Assembly (NCBI GenBank): GCA_033977485.1
Contig: CM066992.1
Location: forward strand, 103,490,140 to 103,554,139
Source: Hydrangea macrophylla
Lineage: Eukaryota > Streptophyta > Magnoliopsida > Cornales > Hydrangeaceae
DNA length: 64,000 bases
Reading direction: 5' to 3'
Position 1 is the stretch's first letter. Every line of letters starts with the position of its first letter. Below, piece by piece: positions 45,779 to 55,390 of this stretch. Position numbers and translations under genes: made by a program. Below the pieces are notes generated by a model. That model saw nothing but the letters and a program-made list of their open reading frames with translations. It was not told the origin of the DNA and did no database searches.

Positions 45779-48691
45779 TTAAGATGGTGATTTAGGCCGA
45801 CCGGTCTGCGAATCGGTGGTGTCTACATTTTTGCTCGTAGCTTCCACCACTTTAGGCTTAATGGTCTCTCCCCCGTTCCAAAAGATTTCTTCCATCACGA
45901 CCGAGTCCTTAGCTAGGCCTTCTACTACATCCCCCTCCATGGCCGACGGCTGGTCCGGCTTGGCCATGAAGGACATGGGTAGCGTAAACACCATGTTGGA
46001 TGACAAGCCTAATGGAATAGTCCCGAATTGTATTGGCGAAAAACTTGAGTCCGACAGATCTCCATCGGACTCAATCATCTTGTCCGAGGTAACTCTACCT
46101 TTTTCCTGCGATCTTTCCTGTCGGACTCTTTCCCTTGGGTGCTTAGTGGCCATGTGCATCGCCCTCATGGAGAATCCTTGGTTATCGGAAACCTTGAGCT
46201 CTGTGGGAGCAGGAGGGTTTCCAGCCCGATTCTTTAAGAACTGACGCTCTCGCTCGTCCTGTCTCATTCTCTTATACCTCCTTTTCTGGGACTTGCTATA
46301 TTGTGGCCGTGCTGGAAATTTAGAGTGTTCAGCTCTGTGCCACTTTTGATCTTCTACCCGAGGTGGTAACACCATTCTCGGGTCCCTGCCAGAGGTTGAT
46401 ACTTGTATCTGAGGCCTTGGGATTATCTGGGAATTTCTTGCCCCCAGCCGACCGGATTCGCTTTGGCCGGTTCGCTGCACCAATGGATGTTTTGCCCGCC
46501 ACTCGGGCTTGTCCTTACTTTGCCACGGTATTGACAATCTCTCGTATACAGACTTTCTCGGGCTTGATTCCCGATGTTCATAGCTTCTCGGCCTCTTGCT
46601 CGGGCTCGAAACTTCCTTCTTAACGTCAGCCTTACACCTCGGGCAAAGGCCTTGTTCGATGATCTCCAGCTGTCGGCGTAGATCAGCTATCAAATTGTTT
46701 GTGCTAGATCTTGCTGTTTCTTCCTTGGCCTTGTGGTTTTCCTTTTTTTGCTCCAGATAGCTCCTCTGGAGGTCATGTATCGTCACCTTCGGCCCCTCAG
46801 TGGCCGAAATAGCGATTTGTTTTCCCTCCCGTTGATTTGGCACAAGCTCTTCGTTGGACAAGTCTATCTTGGGTCTCAGCCTTGAAAGCTTGGTTAGGTC
46901 GGGCATAACCATGTTAGTACCAGTAATTTGTGGAAAAGGTTTTGAATCAATCCCCATAGCTTTGTCCGAGAATTTGAAGACTCCCTTCTCCACGTTTTCT
47001 TGTATAAAATTGCGAAAAACAACACAATTGTTAGTAGAGTGTTTCCAAGAATTGTGCCATTTACAGTATTCTTTATTTTTCATGTCATCGGCCTTAGGGA
47101 TCCGATGACATTCACTTAACTTGATCACTTTATCGGCCAACAAGGCATCGAATATTTGATCGGCCATGGTTATATCAAAAGTGTAGTTTTTTCCCGCCTC
47201 GAATGCCATTTTCTTTGCAGCGGCGTTATTATTTACAGGCTTATTCAAGGCGTTACATACGACTGGCCGTTTGCAGATCAGCTCGGTCATATCGCTTTCT
47301 ACTTCAAGGTCACATTCTGCCAAGTGGACCTCGTAATTAGGATCCTTGTAGTATGTTCATTTGGAGGAGTTCTTCTTCTCCTGCTCATCCAAGAGAATAC
47401 GCTCATAACGACCGGCCCGTGTAGCAAGCTCGAATAAGTCACGGAAATCAGTTCCCTCAAACCTCTTGCAAAGTTCAAAGGACATGCCCCCCATGGCCAT
47501 CTTTGCATACTCCTCCTCGGGCGAAACCGTCTTACACCGATACTTTATCTTTCGGAAATGGGCTATGTAGGTTTCCACGGTCTCTCCTAGTAACTGCATC
47601 ATCCTAGACAAATCAGCCAGCGATGTTTCGGGCTTAGTCTTATAGAACTGGCCATGAAATAGTTCTTCCATCCCTTGCCAAGTTAACACAGAATTGGTTG
47701 GGAGGTTAACATACCACAAAAACGCCATGCCCGTTAGCGAGTTTGGGAATAATCTTAGCTTTAATGGGTCACTGTGACCCACATGACCGCATTGAACAAT
47801 AAAACGGCCAATGTGCTTAACTGAGGACTGTTCACTCTCTCTTGAGAACAGAGTGAAATTTGGTACTTTGTACCCCTGAGGAAATATGACTTGGTCAATT
47901 TCAGGAGGGTACGGCCATCTATACGTCGGCCTCTCTAGTCTTCTCATAAACGGGCCATACTCCTCGTGTATGGCCGCTACCAGTTCCTCCCTATTGATGG
48001 GTTGAGCTATGGGCTGAACATTCCTTATCGGGGGTACCAACGGTGGCGGTCCGTGCTGCTGGTTGTGGGCCTGATGAGTCCAAAACCCACCGTTGTTCCT
48101 TTGCCCCCCATGGCCGTGGCCTAGGGGCTGTGTGTAGCCGACTGAACTTTCAGTATGGCCTGTAGTCCGGCAAAAACCTAGCGTCGCCGATCCGTTGGGA
48201 TCGGTGACTGCCACACCGCTAGCCATACCGGTCTGTGATTCAGATTGCTTACCGGAGCCAGCAGCATCCCTAAGGTTTGGACATACATAGGGCGTGTCCT
48301 TCGGCTTATCGGACTCAAACGAGGTGCCTGAACCCGATCCGTTGATTTGTTCTTTGCTGCTTCCGGCCTTATAGGTCTCAACCAGCCTTCCGATTGCTTC
48401 CGTTAGGCGGTCCAACTTTATATGGGTGGTCCTGGTTTCTAGGATCAATTCGGCCTGACTCTTATGAACATCGGCCGTTTGGTTCATGACCGATTTATGA
48501 TTACCCATTGAGCCTATGAGCGCGTTGTACTCCTGCCACATGGGCTCAACGTTGGCACTCATGGCCTCTGAAATCGCCTCAAGAATGATGCTGCCATCTT
48601 GGGGAGAATGGCCGGTACTCTCCTCCACAGGTGGGTCCGTGGTGGAATCGTCCTGGCCGTTCTTCGTCGTCTTATCTTTCTTCGGAGGCAT
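45779..48691 (-). pseudogene. Retrotransposon gag with one in-frame stop
   Basis: The frame starts MPPKKDK at 48691 after the primer site and runs to a TAA at 45781-45779, with a single TGA at 47359-47357; the same frame continues on both sides. The capsid-like region includes FPQGYKVPNFTLFS, SLTGMAFLWYVNLP and YIAHFRKIKYRC. After the stop comes a zinc-knuckle-like YCKWHNSWKHSTNNC of the type seen in Tat-lineage gag, then a basic Arg/Ser-rich tail. It would form the virus-like particle. The TGA could be damage or a readthrough site; as pol also has several stops, damage is more likely. Confidence 0.85.
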
Positions 48692-48705
48692 GATTTGACA
48701 CTGTT

Positions 48706-48724
48706 GGTCCCACCGGGCGTGCCA
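48706..48724 (-). promoter_or_regulatory. Primer binding site of the Tat-type element
   Basis: On the minus strand TGGCACGCCCGGTGGGACC begins four bases after the 5' LTR. It starts with TGG, as needed to pair with a tRNA 3' CCA end. I could not assign the tRNA species. Confidence 0.7.
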
Positions 48725-48728
48725 AAAA

Positions 48729-49805
48729 TGTTTGCTGTAATTTGTGCGGGCGTGCCAGAACCAACAGTGGTTCGATGTGTGTGTGTACGTGCAAACTAAT
48801 TTCCTATCCGCTTGTGTGAGTGATACACAAGGCTTTGATGAATCTGACTTCTAAACAAGGTGACTGTGTATAGTGAGTAGGAAAGTACCCTCACTGTAAA
48901 TTCTCTAGCAGTACTGAAGCGCACAAGCTAAAAAGTATCAAGTTTAACAGGTAAACAAATCACAAACGGTTTAATAAAACAGATTTTTATTAAATGTTTG
49001 GAAAAAACTAAACAGATCTCAAGAACAAAACAGAAAGAACACAAACAGAAAATAACAAAAGGACAGACCTATTTGCTATGAAGGCTAAAAAACATAAAGA
49101 CTGGATACTTTGAATGCTTTGAATGCTTCGAATGTGCTGTATGAATGCTGTTTCGAGAATGACGCGGAGTCCTTTGCTTGGATGGCCTGCCTCTTATTTA
49201 TAGCGGCCTTATACAATTTCTATTTGGACAATAATTCCTTGGCTTGCGCCCCCAAATTGCTTAATTGATTAGCTGATTGAAGACCTTCCTTATCCATGAC
49301 TCAATTGAATCAATCCCTTCAATTTAGGGATCAGACGCCTCAATCCAGCTAGCAACAAACAGATCCTCTCCTAAACGGACTCTTGTTTCCAGAATTCCCC
49401 AAAGATGACAACATCCTGCCAGCTGTAGACAACACTGCCTTCACCTCGGTCAATCGGCCTCATTCCTGATTCTCTTGGATGAATCAGGCTCTATTGGTTT
49501 CCATGCCCGATTACCTTTCTTTAACCGCCCATGGCTAATTGGACTGTTACTTCCATCTTTCATTACGTATTGTCCGATTAGGCTTTCCGTCTTATATCAT
49601 CGGGCTGTCAACGCACTAGGTTATAATTCCCCAGAGCCCGATGATCCTTACCCATATTCAATCTTTCAAACCGGATTCTACTCATCTATCATCGGTCTCA
49701 CGGCTATACCCGAGTCCGATGAGTCACTGATTGCTTAGCCCGGCCTCTCCTTCATTCTCTTCCACTTAAATCGGGCTCAAAAACCATTGACGGTTTTTGG
49801 GTGCA
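48729..49805 (-). repeat. 5' LTR of the Tat-type element
   Basis: 1077 bp with TG...CA ends; partner of 27084-28159. It ends, in the element's sense, just before the primer site. The end contains an 11-base copy of the primer site start (48747-48757). Confidence 0.92.
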
Positions 49806-49814
49806 AACATTAAG

Positions 49815-50390
49815 AAAACAATGAACTACGCCATCTACAATTAGCCTTTTATTAATGTTATCATCTACACTAATCATACCAATTACTTATTCTTAATGAA
49901 GATGGGGAATCCACTAATAGTGTTAAGAATCGATGCAGATGTTAGAGGTTTAAGTTTAACTGATCGACTCTAAGAGGGAGGTTTGAACACGATGTTAATT
50001 AACATCAAAATATAGGTAAGGGCATCAAAGTACAATGGATTAGTGAACTTAAATCAAATTATTCAACTAGTAATAAGTTAATTTGATTTGAACTTACAGA
50101 CATGATATTACAAATTTAACTTGAAAGGATACTTGCACCCTTTATATATATATTTTTTTTCAACTTTCTTCATCTATTCTCTTCAATCGTTAAAAGATTC
50201 ATACAACACTCCTTTTTTAATTACACTAGTTTTTGTACTATGGGCGGACAGCTGTTTGTTGGGCTATACAACGGTGTTGGTGGTGATTATGGTGGGAAAA
50301 AAAGAACTTATGATGGTTTATGATAATTTTTTAAGTAATTAACCCTATTATCTAACTAGTTGTGTTCTTATTATGAGAAATTTTAAGTCC
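49815..50390. other. Non-coding AT-rich stretch right of the retrotransposon
   Basis: No gene or repeat recognised. The first bases continue the sequence that precedes 27084 on the far side of the retrotransposon. Confidence 0.4.
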
Positions 50391-50640
50391 ATTACAACAG
50401 TTTGTGACGCACAAACATGTCACAAATTATAGGAGGTGCTTCACAACAAAAGTGAAGCGGTTCAATGCGTCACACACAGGTTGCAAAAGCTACAAACATG
50501 TCACAAATTATAGGAGGTGCTTCACAACAAAAGTGAAGCGGTTCAATGCGTCACACACAGGTTGCAAAAGCTACAGTAGAATATAATCTTTTGTGACGCA
50601 AACAAGGCGTCACAAATTAACAACTAGGGTCGCAAATTGA
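50391..50640. repeat. Perfect 81-bp tandem duplication in a possible CACTA-end remnant
   Basis: Two identical 81-bp units at 50411-50491 and 50492-50572, containing CACAAATTATAGGAGGTGC. The surroundings have TTGTGACGC and GCGTCACAAATT in both orientations and begin CATTACAACAGTTTGTGACGC, reminiscent of an eroded CACTA terminus with subterminal repeats. Confidence 0.6.
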
Positions 50641-51052
50641 CTTCCTTGGATTCATGCTTGTATTAGAAGTATTTGCTAGTTAGCATCAAAATTAATATTT
50701 TTGGGTTTTGATGTGGTTTTAATTGTGCTCTCGATCTCTTGTTCCCATAACAAACATAAAATAAAAAATAAAAACGAAATCAAGCCTTTCAGTGGTTAGT
50801 GATTGGACAGTATAACATTTAATTAAGGCCCTATTTACTTTTCTTGGTTTGTATGATGCATATGTATGGCCCTATATATTGACTATTCTATTCAAAGTCA
50901 GGGGTCAAGATGATGTGAAGTTAAACTACAAATCAAAGACTCCTGGAACACATAGTTACTCCATATATTGTTTAATTTGTTTAAAATGAAACTATGACTT
51001 TAGGTCTAAATTAAACACCTTTTCTACGACGACGCCTTCAAACAAGGAATTT

Positions 51053-51290
51053 CACCAAATTTTCATTTATGTGCGTATCTACACTAGTCTGTACAGATCA
51101 TATATTAGCACCCATGTTTTTTAACCAAATTTTCATTTATGTGCGTATCTACATTAATCTATACAGACCATATACTAGCACCCATGTTTTTTTTACCAAA
51201 CGTTCATCTATGTATCTACACTAGTCTATACAGACCATATACTAGCACCCATGTTTTTTAACCAAATTTTCATCTATGTATTAGGGGGTG
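51053..51290. repeat. Imperfect 64-72-bp tandem repeat, about 3.5 units
   Basis: Units start with ACCAAATTTTCAT at about 51054, 51124, 51196 and 51260 and contain CATATACTAGCACCCATG. No coding potential. Confidence 0.8.
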
Positions 51291-52800
51291 ACGTTTTTTT
51301 TTTTTTTTTTTTTTTTCAGCACCAATAGTTACAGGTAATTAAACAATACGGAGTAATTTTTTTTTTAGTGTAAGTACATACCAAAATTAATTTGCTAACC
51401 AAAACTAACCCATCTACCACCCACTTTTCTCACTCTCTCCATGTTTCTCTCTCTTTCCTACATGCACTACGTGTGTCTATGTACGTAATTTTATATATAT
51501 ATATATATCTATTATTCAGAATATACACAAATATATATAATAAATAAAAAAAAACAGACTCATACGTTCACACAAATACATATATATTAAGTTAGATTCT
51601 AATACGAATCCATAAGGTTGTATCGTAAAATAACAACAACAAAAAAATGGAGAAATTAAGGATGAGAATTATTCCACTTCGAAGGGGCAAGACCCCGATT
51701 TGGTTCTAATGGAGGAGAACCTAACCTTCAATTGATATCAAACAAATGAATTCAACAAATACAATCTGATAATTTTTATTAAGGACATATCTCCTTAAAT
51801 AGGAAACTGAGAAACAAAACTACTATAAACTATAGGTCCACTATAGCACACTACATCAACTTTTACCCCAATCAACTCACCCACTAAAATACTACCTACA
51901 AACTAGGAATAAACCAAATAATCTCCCTATCCACTTGTAGCACGTGGTAATATATTTAGGGTGGGGCTAAAGATACCAAATTTTTTTTTTTTGGGCTAAA
52001 TATACCATTTTCATTTACAAATTTTTTTTATCTTTTAACAGTGCAAGATGGTGTATTTAGCAGAAAATGTGGTGTATTTAGTCTCACCCTATATTTAGGG
52101 TGTTTTGATAACCCAATTAAATGGTGAAAATGAAATATTTTAGCACTTTTTTTTTCAGTGCGTTTGATAACGTACGACTTAATCGAAAAAGCTGCCAAAA
52201 AATTACGGAAAACTTTAAGTGAAAATTTGATCGCTTAAAATTTTCAGTACTTAAAATTCAGCACCTAAATTTCAGTGCTTAATTTTCAGTTTTATCAAAC
52301 GAACCCTTAATGATACATGAAAATTTACTTATTGCAACAACTCCTAATCTAAATAATTGATGAATTAATTCTAATAATTTATATGTATAAATAGGTACTT
52401 AACGGATTCATGCAAGTAGAAGATTGTACAGTGGTAGACAAGCTAGATTATATGGGTGGGCATACAAGTCAGTTGACGTTTAGAATTCAAATTAATCCCA
52501 TAGTTCAATTAAAGATAAGAAACTCCAATGTAAGAATGCCGCCTTCACTCTTTGACATTAGCTAATTAGAATGTTTCAATCAATTTGATAAATGACCATA
52601 AGTTTGATTGTGAGATCACAATTAATGATTCGATCTGTTTTGAAGTTATTTCCTAACAAATGTTTCTTCACTTCAACGCTCTATTATTGTCACCGTCATC
52701 TTTGACGTTCAACCATTAATTACCAAAACTTCAAAAATATTCAAATTACAATGTTGTAACTAATTATTAAAGTTCAATTATAGATCAGTACTCTCGTAGA
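51291..52800. other. Non-coding stretch with a probable MITE at 52086-52309
   Basis: No gene seen. The portion from TTAGGGTGTTTTGATAACCC (about 52086) to TTATCAAACGAACCCTTAA (about 52309) has inverted ends of the AGGGTTCGTTTGATAA type common in plant MITEs, with repeated TTCAGTGCTTAA phrases between. Microsatellites at 51493-51508 and a T run near 51294-51317. Confidence 0.4.
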
Positions 52801-52818
52801 TGTTTCAATAGTAAGACC

Positions 52819-53106
52819 AAGGCCGGCCTTGAGGCCATGCCCCGAAGCGACCACATGGGACCTTATTTTTAGGCCTATTAATTTTCTTCTAATTTCTTCC
52901 CCAATTTTATGAAACCTCTCATTTTAAGACTTATTTTCTTTTAATTTCTTCCGAATTTCTGTAAAAACTTATCATTTTTAGGTCTATTTTCTTTTAATTT
53001 CTTCCTAATTTTTATGAAACTTAGTATATATGCCTCATTTTTTAGGCCCCTTGAAAGTTCGCTTGAGAACTTTGATAAATTTTTTCATCTCAGGGCCGGC
53101 CCTGAA
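52819..53106. mobile_element. Possible TIR element with CAAGGCCGGCC / GGGCCGGCCCTG ends
   Basis: Starts near CAAGGCCGGCCTTGAGG and ends TCAGGGCCGGCCCTG. Internally TTTTAGGC.TATTTTCTTTTAA and TTAATTTCTTCC phrases repeat about three times. A clean target duplication is not seen, so the call is tentative. Confidence 0.4.
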
Positions 53107-53145
53107 TAGGACACCATATAAGTGTAGAAGAATCGGTAACATACA

Positions 53146-53440
53146 TAGCGCCTGTTTGTCTGTGCTTATGCTTATGCGATCTTGATCGTGATTAGTAGTA
53201 TTGCTTAAAAGTATAGCTGCTTAATAGGGTTCGGGTGTTTGGTTAGTATGCTGTGAACTGATCAAATAAAGAGATAATATTGAAAAGCACCCCCCCCCCC
53301 CCCCCCCACCTGCTTATTTTCAAACTGGTTTTTGGACCAAATCTGCTTATATTTTTGCTGAAACAAACAGATCAATAAGCAGTTTGAGCCACCAAAGCTA
53401 CTTAAAATGGACAAATAAGCAATGACAAACAACCTCATAG
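53146..53440. mobile_element. Possible MITE with TGTTTGTC ends, poly(C) core
   Basis: The left GCCTGTTTGTCTGTGCTTAT and right ATAAGCAATGACAAACAACC are imperfect inverse copies. A run of about 19 C lies at 53288-53307. No clear duplication. Confidence 0.4.
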
Positions 53441-54040
53441 TTAAGAGAATAAGTAGTTCTAAATAGTTTTGTGTTTCTACGTGTAGCTGCTATTTAGATA
53501 CATATCAACTAGTTAAGCCAATGCACAATACTGATTTTCATACAAACCGATAAAATTAAGTGAGAGGTAATTATTTTAAACCTAAGCATGTCTTCATCAT
53601 TCCCAAACAATGCCCTAGCTATATACCTAGATTCCTTGCTGACCAAGAAGAGAGGATAAATATCATGAATCTATGATGTTTGAGGTGTGGATTTCTGGTT
53701 CTAGGCCCACTTTCAGATTATAAGATTCAATGTTAATTATATGCTTCACATTAGGTAATTTGACTATTCATTATGTCGGCCTTTCCCCTTGAAGACTTAC
53801 TGAATCCTAATATATATCATCACAGCATACATCACTCATATATACTTAATTTATATATGTATAAATATATATAGAGAGAACTTATAACTCATGGGCTAGA
53901 AAGGGAAATTTGACAAGGAAAGAACACTGGCTAGTTTGAGCCTCCCTTGGAATCGTCTTCCATGAGCTAGCTAGCTAGCTAGCTTTTGTTTTATCTGTCA
54001 ATTACTTCAGAGTTAAGAGTCATGCATATTTTAAAAACAA
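53441..54040. other. Non-coding stretch left of the Helitron
   Basis: No gene seen. Contains a (GCTA)n run at about 53966-53984. Confidence 0.4.
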
Positions 54041-55273
54041 CTAGGATAGAGGCCCGTGCAATGCACGGGTCCGTCAAAATTAAAAAATAAATTAAATGTA
54101 TTTATTGTTGATACATTAATAGTTGTCAATTAAAAAAAATTAAATCAAACAATACTAAATCCTAAAAAAAAAAGGGAGCATCGGCGATAGTCTCCTCAAA
54201 TAAAACTCTTCAAAGCTAAAACACATGCTAGTTTTTTTTTTTATCGCATTAAGCTCTTTTTACACTCAAATTGCTATAATTTTTGTTATACAAGTCCGTT
54301 TTTCGTAAAATTTAATGTTTTGAAATCAGCAAAATGAGATCCATCAAACGAGTTCATTATTGACCATGAAATACAGGGACAAAAAAACTAAACATCAAAC
54401 AAATATGAAAAATTGTATTTTTTCGCATACATATAATAAAAACATATTTCTTTCGTACAATTGGCACCATAAATACATAAATCTTAAAAAAAAATACATG
54501 AAACAAAAAAAAATTCACCCAAAAAACCCAAGAATTGAGAAAGCTATGGTAGTTTAAAGTTAACAGATAATATTATCTGTAAAACATCAAAATCAGGCTA
54601 CAACTTAACTTTTTTCAGAAAATTTATACTCCTATTGCGTAGAACTCAAAGAAATACATGAAATAAAAAATAAATAAATAAATCACCCAAAAAGTCTTGT
54701 TTGGGAAAAGATATGAATTGTATGAAATAATAATTTTATAAAACAAATGAATTAAATTTATTAAGTGTAAATTATATATGTGTAAAGCCTTGTTTGGGAA
54801 AAATCAAAACAAAAAAACAAAAACCAAAGCACAAAATCGATTTGCCAAACAAGGAACCGAAATTGTTGACTTTTGATCCAATATATGTGTGTAAAGCATT
54901 GTTTGGGAAAAACGAAACAAAAAAACAAAAACAAAGCACAAAATGGGTTTGTCAAACATGTTAGCCGAAATTGTTGACCATTGATCCATGGGTTTAGTGC
55001 CTTGTTTGGGAAAAAGTGGAAACAAATAAGACAAACAAAGCCACAACTGATTTGCCAAACAAATCCTATTATTTTTGGAGTGCCTTGTTTGGGTTTAAAA
55101 AAAAAACACAAACACAAATAAAGGCAAAATTTGGTTTGACAAACAAGGCATAGCATCTCAATGTATTAGTAAAGGCAAAATTACATATAAGGAGCAAACA
55201 ATTTAAAGAATTCCAAATTAGGACAAAATTAAAATTGAAAACTACCTAAAACTCTTTTATAGTATAGTGTTGA
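54041..55273 (-). mobile_element. Non-autonomous Helitron, 1.23 kb
   Basis: In the minus sense it begins TCAACACTATACTATAAAAG after an A and ends in CTAG before a T, the A-T target and TC...CTAG ends of Helitrons. Twelve bases before the CTAG end is the hairpin CCCGTGCATTGCACGGG with a 7-bp stem, the position and form seen in plant Helitron 3' ends. There is no Rep/helicase gene. The interior contains about four units of 80-115 bp built on CCTTGTTTGGGAAAAA and TTTGCCAAACAAGG (54783-55150). Confidence 0.8.
54783..55150. repeat. Tandem repeat within the Helitron
   Basis: Units begin with GCCTTGTTTGGG or GCATTGTTTGGG at about 54787, 54896, 55000 and 55082, each followed by an A-rich stretch and TTTGYCAAAC. 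Frames across it on the minus strand are Cys/Phe-rich by-products. Confidence 0.75.
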
Positions 55274-55390
55274 TTTATATACACACATTATATATATACA
55301 CACATATATGCATATATGTTAATTTATGTATAAGGGGGGTACCTATCTGCTACTGGGGTATTTGTGTTATTTGGTTCCTTAATATCACAT

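Larger units (their letters stand above)
27084..49805 (-). mobile_element. Ty3/gypsy retrotransposon of Tat/Ogre type with antisense gene, nested CACTA
   Basis: 22.7 kb in total, about 13 kb without the CACTA insert. Order in its own (minus) sense: 5' LTR 49805-48729, primer site 48724-48706, gag from 48691, protease, reverse transcriptase, RNase H, integrase ending at 41501, then an antisense plus-strand gene (38138-41394), a purine-rich tract and the 3' LTR 28159-27084. The archaeal-type RNase H before integrase, the gag type and an extra antisense frame between pol and the 3' LTR point to the Tat lineage. ATTAAG occurs on both outer sides (27078-27083, 49809-49814), with three extra bases AAC on the right; this is the probable target duplication. 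Several stops and frame changes make it non-autonomous. Confidence 0.9.

Noticed and set aside
45816..47437. Plus-strand frames of 80-140 codons opposite gag
   Set aside because: Antisense shadows of the gag frame; no domains or splice signals, unlike the PMD gene.
50404..50586. 60-codon protein with a 27-residue repeat
   Set aside because: It merely reads the 81-bp duplication, which happens to be a multiple of three.
54761..55156. Cys/Phe-rich membrane-like protein on the minus strand
   Set aside because: The frame reads A-rich tandem repeats inside the Helitron; repeat period and composition explain it.
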